A stretch of 64,000 bases of DNA from contig NZ_BOPH01000086.1 in assembly GCF_016863655.1 (NCBI RefSeq), forward strand, positions 43,831-107,830, in the 5' to 3' direction. The position numbers were made by a program, and so were the translations under genes. Under the pieces are notes generated by a model. That model made no database searches. It had not been told where the DNA came from and saw nothing but the letters and a program-made list of their open reading frames with translations. Source of the DNA: Virgisporangium ochraceum. GTDB lineage: Bacteria; Actinomycetota; Actinomycetes; Mycobacteriales; Micromonosporaceae. Positions within the stretch are counted from its first letter, which is position 1. Every line of letters starts with the position of its first letter. This document shows, in pieces, positions 33,944 through 41,013 of the stretch.

Positions 33944-34947
33944 CGATGCTGCGCGGGCGCGGCTACGCGTCGGTGAACTACCCGACCGGGATGAACCTCG
34001 GCGGCGACCCGTCACAGGCGCTCGTCCACGCCACCACCACCGGCACGTTCGTCATCTCGCTGTCCTCCGTGGACCTCGGGCAGGGGCTGAAGACCGTGGT
34101 GGCCCAGTGCGCCGCCGAGACCCTGGGCATGCCGATGGAGAACATCCTCGTCGACACCGCCGACACCGACACCGGACCGCACTGCATGGGCACGTTCGCG
34201 AGCCGCGGCACCCACCGGGTCGGCAACGCGGTCGTCATGGCGGCGGCCGAGGCGCGCGAGGTGATGCTGTCCGTCGCCGCCGAGGAGCTTGAGGTCGACG
34301 CCGCCGACCTGGAGACCGACGGCACCGGGCACATCCGGGTGCTCGGCGCGCCGGACAGGCGGATCCACATCACCGACCTCGCGCTGGCGGCGCACTTCAC
34401 CCACGGGCGCACCATCTCCGGCCGTGGCATCTTCCTCAAGGAGAAGAACGACCCGGTGCCGGAGACCGGCGCGATGGACCCCGACTCGTGCCAGGCGCAC
34501 GCCTGCACGGTCGCGGTGGTCGAGGTCGACGACGAGACCGGCGTGGTCGAGGTGCTGGAGATGTACAACGCCTACGAGATCGGGCGGGCGCTCAACCCGG
34601 CGATGGTGGCCCAGCAGGTCGAGGGCGGCGCCTGGATGGGCATGTCGCACGCCTTGTTCGAGGCGACCGAGCCGTACTACCCCGACCGCGACCACGGTCC
34701 GCGCGACTTCACCGAGTACCTGATGCCCACCGCGGCCGACATTCCGGCCTACCACAACGCGATCCTCGAACGCCCCGCCGCGAGCGGGCCGTTCGGCGCC
34801 AAGGGCATCGGCGAGATGACCGCGAACGCGCCGATCGCGGCGATCGGCAACGCCATCTTCGATGCCTGCGGGGTGCGGCTCGACACGATGCCGTTCACCC
34901 CGGAACGGGTCCTGCGCGGGCTCGACGAGCTGCGCGCGTACATGTAG
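33940..34947 (+). CDS. Molybdenum hydroxylase large subunit, C-terminal half
   Basis: 335 residues forming the second molybdopterin-binding domain. It has SSVDLGQGLKTVVAQCAAE near residue 45, FASRGTHRVGNAV near 90, and GPFGAKGIGEMT (about 284-295) with the expected catalytic Glu292. It opens exactly at the domain boundary where single-chain homologues link their two halves. ATG at 33940 overlaps the previous stop. The clean ATGA junction and intact domains argue for a genuine split subunit and against a frameshift. Confidence 0.9.
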   Translation: MTMLRGRGYASVNYPTGMNLGGDPSQALVHATTTGTFVISLSSVDLGQGLKTVVAQCAAETLGMPMENILVDTADTDTGPHCMGTFASRGTHRVGNAVVMAAAEAREVMLSVAAEELEVDAADLETDGTGHIRVLGAPDRRIHITDLALAAHFTHGRTISGRGIFLKEKNDPVPETGAMDPDSCQAHACTVAVVEVDDETGVVEVLEMYNAYEIGRALNPAMVAQQVEGGAWMGMSHALFEATEPYYPDRDHGPRDFTEYLMPTAADIPAYHNAILERPAASGPFGAKGIGEMTANAPIAAIGNAIFDACGVRLDTMPFTPERVLRGLDELRAYM

Positions 34948-34960
34948 GGAGAGAACACGA

Positions 34961-35263
34961 ATGGTCAAGCTCATCTCGCTGCTCAAGCGCGCCGAGGGAC
35001 TGTCCAGGGAGGACTTCAGGACCTGGATCCTGGAGGAGCACGTCGCGTTCGCGCGCAAGCTGCCGGGGTTGCGGAAGTACACGGTCAACGTCGCGGTGGC
35101 CGAGGACGCGCCGTACGACGCGGTCAACGAAATGTGGTTCGACGACGACGAGGCCCGCGCGGCGGCGTTCGCGTCCGACGACGGGAAGGCGGCCGGCGCC
35201 GACGCCGGCGCGCACACGTCGAGCCGGGTGCACGTGCTGACCACCGAGCACGAGTTCATCTGA
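34961..35263 (+). CDS. EthD-domain protein
   Basis: 100 residues. The dimeric alpha/beta-barrel family signature is present: ISLLKRAEGLSREDFRTWIL, EEHVAFARKLPGLRKYTVNV, YDAVNEMWFDDDEARAAAF. EthD proteins accompany degradation pathways (ethyl tert-butyl ether, aromatic compounds) and some relatives are lactone or quinone-handling enzymes. GGGAGAG precedes the ATG. Within the operon it may process the hydroxylated product. Confidence 0.88.
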   Translation: MVKLISLLKRAEGLSREDFRTWILEEHVAFARKLPGLRKYTVNVAVAEDAPYDAVNEMWFDDDEARAAAFASDDGKAAGADAGAHTSSRVHVLTTEHEFI

Positions 35264-35268
35264 TCCCC

Positions 35269-36129
35269 GTGCCCGATCTCGACGAGGAGCGGCTCGCCGG
35301 TCTCCTGACACGCGAGGGCTACTTCGCCGACGAGGGCATGCTCACGGCCGTCCACCTGTCGTTGCGGCTCGGGCGGCCGCTGCTCCTCGAAGGCGAGCCC
35401 GGCGTCGGCAAGACCGCGCTGGCGCCGGTGCTCGCACGGGTGCTCGACCGGGAGCTGATCCGGCTGCAGTGCTTCGAGGGCCTCGACTCCGGGCAGGCGC
35501 TCTACGAGTGGGACTACCCGAAGCAGCTGCTGCGCGTGCGCACCGCCGAGTCGCGCGGCGAGGACGTCGGCGACCTGTACGCCGAGGAGTTCCTGCTGCG
35601 GCGGCCGCTGCTGCGCGCGGTGCGCTCGCCCGGCGCGGTGCTGCTCATCGACGAGATCGACCGCGCCGACAGCGAGTTCGAGGCGTTCCTGCTGGAGTTC
35701 CTGAGCGACTTCCAGATCACGGTCCCGGAGCTGGCGACGATCCGCGCCGCGGAGCCTCCCGTCGTGGTCCTCACCTCGAACCGCACGCGGGAGCTGCACG
35801 ACGCGCTGCGGCGGCGGTGCCTGTACCACTGGATCGCGTTCCCCGACGCCGACCGGGAGCGCGCGATCCTGCACGCACACGTGCCCGGGCTCACCGAGGA
35901 CGCGGCGACCGCGCTGGTGCGGGCCGTGCAGGGCATCCGGGCGCTGCCGCTGCTGAAGCGGCCCGGCGTCGCGGAGACCGTCGACTGGGCGCGCGGCGCC
36001 GCGGCGCTTGTCGACAACGGCTCCGCCTGGCCGCTCGCGCTGCGCCGCGCGCTCGGGCTGCTCATCAAGGACGAGGAGGACACGGCGCTCGTCGACGCCC
36101 ACCTGAGGGAGGTGGGTGGCCATCACTGA
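35269..36129 (+). CDS. MoxR-type AAA+ ATPase (CoxD-like)
   Basis: 286 residues from GTG at 35269, five bases after the EthD stop. Walker A is GEPGVGKTA, Walker B is AVLLIDEIDRAD, sensor 1 is VVLTSNRTRELHDALRRRC. This matches CoxD, the MoxR ATPase that matures the metal centre of CO-dehydrogenase-type enzymes. It overlaps the CoxE-like gene by 14 bases and probably works with it as a chaperone pair for the split molybdenum enzyme. Confidence 0.92.
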   Translation: MPDLDEERLAGLLTREGYFADEGMLTAVHLSLRLGRPLLLEGEPGVGKTALAPVLARVLDRELIRLQCFEGLDSGQALYEWDYPKQLLRVRTAESRGEDVGDLYAEEFLLRRPLLRAVRSPGAVLLIDEIDRADSEFEAFLLEFLSDFQITVPELATIRAAEPPVVVLTSNRTRELHDALRRRCLYHWIAFPDADRERAILHAHVPGLTEDAATALVRAVQGIRALPLLKRPGVAETVDWARGAAALVDNGSAWPLALRRALGLLIKDEEDTALVDAHLREVGGHH

Positions 36130-37285
36130 CTCTGCCATCCGGCCCCAGGGGGCGGCCGCCGACCACCTGTGGGGCTTCCTCGACGCGCTGCGCCGCAACG
36201 GGCTCGGCGCCGGGCCCGCGAAGCAGGCCGACTTCCTGCGCGCGGTCGCCGGCCGGGCACCGCGCGACCTCACGGCGCTGTACTGGTACGCCCGCGTCAC
36301 GCTGCTCACCGACGTCGCCGACCTCGCCACGTTCGACGAGGTGTTCGACGCCTGGTTCCAGCGGCTGGCCGTCGCGGTGCCGGTCCCACCGCCCCCGGAC
36401 GCGGAGGGCGAGGTACCCGCGCACGGTGACCGCGGCGGACCCGATCCGTCCACGATGGACACCCGGCCCGGTGCGGGAACGGCCGCCAGCGCGCTCGCCA
36501 CCGCCGGCCGCCGCGCGTTCGGCCGCACCGACGAGCGGCAACGCGACCTGATGCGGTCGCTGCGCGATGCCTGGCCGCGGTGCCTGCCGACGGTCCCGTC
36601 GCGGCGGCGGCGGCCCGCGCCGTCCGGCCGCCGCCTGGACCTGCCCCGCATCTGGCGCCAGGCCCGCCGCGACGGCGGCGAGATCACCCGGCTGCGCTGG
36701 ACGGCCAGGCCGCGGCGCCCGCGGCGGCTGCTGCTCCTGCTCGACGTTTCCGGCTCGCTGCGGCAGCACACCCCGGACCTGGTGCGGCTGGCGCACACCG
36801 CACCGGCGCGCACCGAGGTGTTCACGTTCGGCACCCGGCTGACCCGGATCACCGCCGCGCTCGACGGACCGGAGGTCGACGCGGCGCTGGCGGCCGTCTC
36901 GCGCGTGGTGCCCGACGCCGACGGCGGCACGGCGATCGGCGCGTCCCTGCACCGGTTTCTCGGCAACCCGCGGTACCTCGCGCTCGCCCGCGGCGCGCTC
37001 GTCGTGGTGATCTCCGACGGGTTGGAGCGCGGCGACTGCGCCGCGATGGTCGGCGCCGCGGCCCGGCTCTCGCGGCTGGGCCACCGGCTGGTCTGGTGGT
37101 CGCCGCTGGCCTGTTCCCCCACCTACCGGCCGCTGACCCGCGGCATGGCCGGGCTCCTCCCCCACCTCGACCACCTCGGCGGCGTGCGCGACCTGGCGAC
37201 CGGGCTGGCCGAGGTCGGCCGCCTCCCCGCGGTCGTGTCGGGCCCGCGCCGGGCCGCCCACCGGACCTGGAGAGACGTCGAATGA
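36116..37285 (+). CDS. VWA domain protein (CoxE-like)
   Basis: 389 residues from GTG at 36116. An N-terminal helical region is followed by a von Willebrand A domain with a complete MIDAS: DVSGS in RLLLLLDVSGSLRQH, Thr in DADGGTAIGASL and Asp in VVVISDGLERGD. CoxE-type proteins partner MoxR ATPases in inserting sulfur or metal into molybdenum hydroxylases. The middle (about 105-200) is a charged Arg-rich linker. ATGA overlap with the amidohydrolase. Confidence 0.9.
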   Translation: MAITDSAIRPQGAAADHLWGFLDALRRNGLGAGPAKQADFLRAVAGRAPRDLTALYWYARVTLLTDVADLATFDEVFDAWFQRLAVAVPVPPPPDAEGEVPAHGDRGGPDPSTMDTRPGAGTAASALATAGRRAFGRTDERQRDLMRSLRDAWPRCLPTVPSRRRRPAPSGRRLDLPRIWRQARRDGGEITRLRWTARPRRPRRLLLLLDVSGSLRQHTPDLVRLAHTAPARTEVFTFGTRLTRITAALDGPEVDAALAAVSRVVPDADGGTAIGASLHRFLGNPRYLALARGALVVVISDGLERGDCAAMVGAAARLSRLGHRLVWWSPLACSPTYRPLTRGMAGLLPHLDHLGGVRDLATGLAEVGRLPAVVSGPRRAAHRTWRDVE

Positions 37286-38166
37286 CCATTGTGGACGCCC
37301 ACCACCACATCTGGCGGCAGGCCGACCTGCTCTGGCTCGCCGGTACGCCGGTCCCCCGGATCTTCGGCCCGTACGAACCGATCCGGCGCGACTACCCCGC
37401 CGCCGAGTACATCGCGGAGGCCACCGCGGCCGGCATCGGGGCCTCGGTCTACGTGCAGACGAACTGGCCGGCCGACCGCTGCGAGGACGAGGTCCGCTGG
37501 CTGCGCGACGTGCACGCGGAGACCGGCTGGCCGATGGCCGTGATCGGCGGTGCCGACCTGTTCGACCCCGGCGCCCGCGAGGTGATGCGGCGCCAGGCGG
37601 CCGTCACGCCGCTGGTGCGCGGCGTGCGGCTGCAACTGCACTGGCACGACCGGCACGAGTTCCGCTTCGCCTCGGCACCCGACCGGATGCACGACCCCAC
37701 GTTCCGCCGCAACATCGCCGCGCTGGCCGACCTCGACTGGCTGTTCGAGCTCCAGGTGTTCACACCGCAGATGGTCGACGCGGCCGCGTTCGTGGCCGAC
37801 TTCCCCGACACCACGTTCGTGCTCGTGCACGCCGGCATGCTCGACGACCTGTCCACTGTGGACGCGTGGACGGCGGGCCTGCGGCGGCTCGCCGACCTGC
37901 CCAACGTGGTTGTCAAGCTGACCGGGCAGGGCACGTTCGTGCACCGGGTCGACCAGCCGCTCATCGACCTGGTGACCGCGACGTGCCTGGAGCTGTTCGG
38001 CCCGCGGCGGTGCATGTGGGGCAGCAACTTCCCCATCGAGAAGCTCTGGACCGACCTCGACACGCTCGTCTCGGCCTGGCAGCGGGCGCTGGACCCGTAC
38101 CCGGCCGAGACGAGGCGGGACGTGTTCGCCGACACCGCGAGGCGGGTGTACGGCATCCGTTCCTAA
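37282..38166 (+). CDS. Amidohydrolase 2 family protein
   Basis: 294 residues, a TIM-barrel metal hydrolase/decarboxylase (Amidohydro_2). The metal HxH is in VDAHHHIW at the N-terminus. A strand-4 His lies in FVLVHAGML and the C-terminal Asn/Asp region reads CMWGSNFPIEK. Relatives hydrolyse lactones or decarboxylate aromatic acids (for example L-fucono-lactonase-like, 2-pyrone-4,6-dicarboxylate hydrolase). As last gene of the molybdenum operon it may open or decarboxylate the oxidised product. A GTCCACTGTGGAC palindrome sits at 37851-37863. Its stop overlaps the convergent SRPBCC stop by four bases. Confidence 0.9.
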   Translation: MTIVDAHHHIWRQADLLWLAGTPVPRIFGPYEPIRRDYPAAEYIAEATAAGIGASVYVQTNWPADRCEDEVRWLRDVHAETGWPMAVIGGADLFDPGAREVMRRQAAVTPLVRGVRLQLHWHDRHEFRFASAPDRMHDPTFRRNIAALADLDWLFELQVFTPQMVDAAAFVADFPDTTFVLVHAGMLDDLSTVDAWTAGLRRLADLPNVVVKLTGQGTFVHRVDQPLIDLVTATCLELFGPRRCMWGSNFPIEKLWTDLDTLVSAWQRALDPYPAETRRDVFADTARRVYGIRS

Positions 38167-39050
38167 CTGTCGAGGGCGAACATGCCCTCGGGCAGCCCGG
38201 TGACCTCGATCCTCCGCCAGATCGAGCGCTGCCCCGGCAGCTCGTGGTAGCGCCGCAGCGCGGCGAGGCCGCCCAGCCAGCCGGCCCAGCCCGGGTACGG
38301 CGGGTTGGCCGGGTCGAACCCGCTCTGCATCGTGGTGAGCCGGGTCTTCCCGTCGGATCCTTCCAGCTCCCAGCTGTTGACCACGCCGTCGGCGAAGCGC
38401 AGCGTCGCCCTGCGGCCCGGCTCGAACTCGACGAACGTGGCGCCGCCGGGGTCCAGCTCGAACCCGCCCATCGCGAAGCGGCCGCCCACCCACGGCTCGA
38501 TGTCCACCCTGGCGCCGAACCACCGCATGAACTGGTCGGCCTGGACCATCGAGTCGAACACCGCCTCCGGGGCCGCGTCGATGACGATCGAGGCGCTCAG
38601 CTCGGTCGACGTGAAGTCGCACTTCGGGGTCTGGTCGCGCCCGGCCAGGTAGTCGGCGAGGTTGGCGATCGCCAGCGTCCAGAACGTCTGCAGCGCGCCG
38701 CGGGCGCCGGCCCTGTCGGCGATGACGTCCTCGAAGCTGGGCAGGTCGCTCTGGCTCAGCGTGACGAGCGTGCCGTCGCCGTCGTCGGCCAGCTCGAACT
38801 GCGAGATGGTCTCGACCCCGTCGACGGTCCAGGCGAGCCGGAGCGTGCGCTCGTCGACGTGCAGCACGCGCTGGTGCGGCTCGGCGCCGTCGGGCGTGTG
38901 GCGGCCCCAGAACTCGTACCGGTGGGGCAGGTCGACCTCGGCGTGCTCGGCCAGCCACACGCGCAGCGCGGCCGGGTCGGTCAACGCCTCGTGGACGACC
39001 TTCGGCGCGGCCGGCAGGACCGCGCTGAGACGCAGGTCAAACTCGGTCAT
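38163..39050 (-). CDS. Tandem SRPBCC (AHSA1-like) domain protein
   Basis: 295 residues from ATG at 39050, with GGGAG upstream. Two START-like SRPBCC domains in tandem: first FDLRLSAVLPAAPKVVHEALTD ... RYEFWGRHTPDG (in pieces), second SASIVIDAAPEAVFDSMVQA ... FMRWFGARVDIEPWVGGRF (in pieces). AHSA1-like proteins bind small hydrophobic ligands or activate Hsp90. Pairing with an ArsR regulator, as here with a 14-base overlap, is very common in actinobacteria; the ligand is unknown. Confidence 0.88.
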   Translation of the reverse strand: MTEFDLRLSAVLPAAPKVVHEALTDPAALRVWLAEHAEVDLPHRYEFWGRHTPDGAEPHQRVLHVDERTLRLAWTVDGVETISQFELADDGDGTLVTLSQSDLPSFEDVIADRAGARGALQTFWTLAIANLADYLAGRDQTPKCDFTSTELSASIVIDAAPEAVFDSMVQADQFMRWFGARVDIEPWVGGRFAMGGFELDPGGATFVEFEPGRRATLRFADGVVNSWELEGSDGKTRLTTMQSGFDPANPPYPGWAGWLGGLAALRRYHELPGQRSIWRRIEVTGLPEGMFALDS

Positions 39051-39600
39051 CGGGAGCTCCCTTGGGATAGCAGGCGACGGCCAGGCGGAACGCGTCGCCG
39101 TCGGCGCCGCCGTAGCGGGTGAACAGGTCCTGCAGCGTGTGCTGCAACTCGTCGAGGAACGCCTTCCGGTGCTCCGGGCGCACCCGGATGTCACCGGACA
39201 TCCCGACCGACGGCAGGTCCGGCCGGGTCAGGTCGAGCGCGGCGATGTCTGCCTGGACGCCCTCCAGCAGGTCGACCAGGTAGCCGAGGCTCAGCCGGTC
39301 GCGGGTCTGCGGCAGCCCGATCCGGCCGATCAGTCCCGGAGACAGCCAGTACGACCGGCCGGTCGCGCGGTAGATCCCCTCGGAGATCCCCCGCACCCGC
39401 CGCTCGGCCACCTGGCCGGCCAGGCCGGCGTCCACCAGGCGCTTGACGTGGTAGTAGACCCGCTGCGGGGTCTGGCCGAGCTCGACCGCGACCTCGGTAC
39501 AGGACCGGGGTTCGGCGAGCTGCCGCAGCACCTCTATGCGCTGTGGCTTGAGCAGGGCCTCGGCCTGCTCGATCCGGTCGAGGTAGACGACGTCTCTCAT
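39037..39600 (-). CDS. ArsR-family regulator
   Basis: 187 residues. Winged helix: ALLKPQRIEVLRQLAEPRSC, TEVAVELGQTPQRVYYHVKRLVDAG (in part). The C-terminal ~100 residues form an extra domain seen in regulators paired with SRPBCC proteins; there is no obvious metal site. Upstream on the minus strand are TTGACA and the palindrome TTTACGTAAA (39615-39624), probably its own operator. Confidence 0.88.
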   Translation of the reverse strand: MRDVVYLDRIEQAEALLKPQRIEVLRQLAEPRSCTEVAVELGQTPQRVYYHVKRLVDAGLAGQVAERRVRGISEGIYRATGRSYWLSPGLIGRIGLPQTRDRLSLGYLVDLLEGVQADIAALDLTRPDLPSVGMSGDIRVRPEHRKAFLDELQHTLQDLFTRYGGADGDAFRLAVACYPKGAPDDRV

Positions 39601-39640
39601 AACGAAAAGCAGCCTTTACGTAAAAAACTATTTTGTCAAT
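39601..39640 (-). promoter_or_regulatory. ArsR promoter with TTTACGTAAA operator
   Basis: Read on the minus strand, TTGACA (complement of 39635-39640) is followed by an AT-rich spacer and the perfect palindrome TTTACGTAAA at 39615-39624, 15 bases before the ArsR start. The AT-richness contrasts sharply with the surrounding DNA. It fits an autoregulated promoter. Confidence 0.6.
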
Positions 39641-39701
39641 AGGCCACGGAGCTCCCGCCGCCCCACCGTCGTCGAGGCGTGCGGCGCCAGCAAGGCGCGC
39701 G

Positions 39702-39775
39702 CCGATCTTGCAGTTGTGGCCGCCCCTATTTACGGACATGTCGCGTTTTGAGGGAGGCCACAACTGCAAGATCGG
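39702..39775. repeat. Long palindromic element (20-bp perfect arms)
   Basis: CCGATCTTGCAGTTGTGGCC (39702-39721) is the exact reverse complement of 39756-39775. The 34-base loop contains ACGGACATGT. It lies in the gap between the ArsR and YceI genes, with no T-run. End sequence CAAGATCGG and the loop core are shared with the element at 8051-8100, about 31 kb away. Confidence 0.75.
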
Positions 39776-39807
39776 CGGAGAAGGGGGTGCCGGGACGGCG
39801 CGCAGGC

Positions 39808-40386
39808 CTAGGGGCGCAGGACGGCCTCGAGGTTGATCTCGAGCTGCACCTCGCGGGAGACGAGGATCCCGCCGGTCTCCAGGGCCATGTTCCAGGTGAT
39901 GCCGAAGTCCTCGCGGTTGAGGCTCGTCCGGGCCGAGGCGACCGCGCGGTGGGCGCCCCACGGGTCCTTGGCGTAGCCCTCGTAGGTCACGTCGAAGGTG
40001 ACCCGGCGGGTGACGTCGCGGATGGTCAGGTCGCCGGTCATCGTGCCGGCGGTGCCCTGCCACGCGATCGCGGTGCTGCGGAACGTCGCGGTCGGAAAGG
40101 TCGCCACGTCGAAGAGGTCGGCCGATCGCAGGTGCTCGTCGCGGGTGGGGTTGCCGGACTCGACGGTGGCCATGTCGATGGCGACCTCCACCGTCGACGC
40201 CTCCGGGTCCTCCGCGACGGTGACCGTGCCGGTGACCCCGGTGAAGTGCCCGCGGACCTTGGTGAGCATGAAGTGCCGGCCGGTGAACGCGACCTCGGTG
40301 TGGCCCGGGTCGAGGTCCCAGACCCCGGGGACCGGCAGGATCGTGCCCCGGAAGCCGCGGGTGGCGGTGAGATCGGTAGTGGTCAT
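39808..40386 (-). CDS. YceI family protein
   Basis: 192 residues from ATG at 40386, GGAGGA six bases upstream. The lipocalin-like YceI barrel is clear: PGVWDLDPGHTEVAFTGRHF, MLTKVRGHFTGVTGTV, DLTIRDVTRRVTFDVTYEGY, FGITWNMALETGG. Members bind polyisoprenoids. There is no signal peptide, so it is cytoplasmic. The promoter is flanked by two MarR-type operators, so the adjacent MarR protein probably represses it. Confidence 0.93.
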   Translation of the reverse strand: MTTTDLTATRGFRGTILPVPGVWDLDPGHTEVAFTGRHFMLTKVRGHFTGVTGTVTVAEDPEASTVEVAIDMATVESGNPTRDEHLRSADLFDVATFPTATFRSTAIAWQGTAGTMTGDLTIRDVTRRVTFDVTYEGYAKDPWGAHRAVASARTSLNREDFGITWNMALETGGILVSREVQLEINLEAVLRP

Positions 40387-40404
40387 GACATCCTCCATAA
40401 GTGC

Positions 40405-40462
40405 GTGCGTACGCACATTGTTTCCGCGCGGCGGTCGGCGCGTCAACTGTGTGCGTGCGCAC
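40405..40462 (-). promoter_or_regulatory. YceI promoter flanked by two MarR-type operators
   Basis: GTGCGTACGCAC at 40405-40416 is a perfect palindrome. GTGCG-TG-CGCAC at 40451-40462 has the same arms. Between them, on the minus strand, lie TTGACG (complement of 40441-40446) and AACAAT (complement of 40417-40422) spaced 18 bases, a fair -35/-10 pair. A third site is at 40933-40944. Consensus GTGCG-N2-CGCAC. Confidence 0.7.
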
Positions 40463-40467
40463 ATGAG

Positions 40468-40911
40468 TTAGACCGGGTGCTCCTCGGTGCCCAGCACGCG
40501 CCACAGCGCCGTGGCGATCACCCTGGCCTCGCGGTCGCTGAGGTAGGACAGGAAGTGCTCCTCCACCGCGGCCAGGTACACCGGCGCCGCGGCCCGCAGC
40601 CGCCGGCGGCCCTCGGCCGTGATCGCGGCGAACGCCGACCGGCGGTCGTCGGGGTTGGCCTGGCGCTCCACCAGCCCTTCCCGCTCCAGTTCGCCGACAA
40701 CGCGGCTGACCCGCTCGCGGCTGACCACCGCCTGCTCCCCCAGGTCGGTCATCCGCAGCCGGCGGTGCGGCGCGGCGTTGAGCACCAGCAGCACGTCGTA
40801 CCACGTGATCGGCAGCCCGGCCCGGGACAGGGCCTTCTCCAGCCTCGGCAGCACGGCCGCGTGCGTGCGCAGCAGCGCCGCCCAGGCGGCGATCTTGTCG
40901 TCCTCGCTCAC
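40468..40911 (-). CDS. MarR-family regulator
   Basis: 147 residues from GTG at 40911. The winged helix is intact: ITWYDVLLVLNAAPHRRLRM, TDLGEQAVVSRERVSRVVGE, LEREGLVERQANPDDRRSAF. Sites of the form GTGCG-N2-CGCAC lie upstream of its own start and around the YceI promoter, so it likely represses both. Ligand unknown. Confidence 0.92.
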   Translation of the reverse strand: MSEDDKIAAWAALLRTHAAVLPRLEKALSRAGLPITWYDVLLVLNAAPHRRLRMTDLGEQAVVSRERVSRVVGELEREGLVERQANPDDRRSAFAAITAEGRRRLRAAAPVYLAAVEEHFLSYLSDREARVIATALWRVLGTEEHPV

Positions 40912-40932
40912 GCCGACAGCGTACCGATGAAT

Positions 40933-40944
40933 GTGCGTGGGCAC
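40933..40944. promoter_or_regulatory. Third MarR-type operator
   Basis: GTGCG-TG-GGCAC, one mismatch from the palindromic consensus, 22 bases upstream of the MarR start. It lies in the divergent gap with the VWA gene, about 30 bases before that gene's TAGGAT -10-like element (40974-40979). Confidence 0.6.
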
Positions 40945-41013
40945 GCAGTTCGACCGCTGTTGTGCGGCCCGGTTAGGATGCGGGGCTCCATGGGGCGGGA
41001 ACGGAGTTCACCG

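Noticed and set aside
32570..34947. Frameshifted pseudogene reading of the Mo large subunit
   Set aside because: The junction is a proper ATGA overlap at a domain boundary and both halves keep all cofactor motifs, so a true split is more likely.
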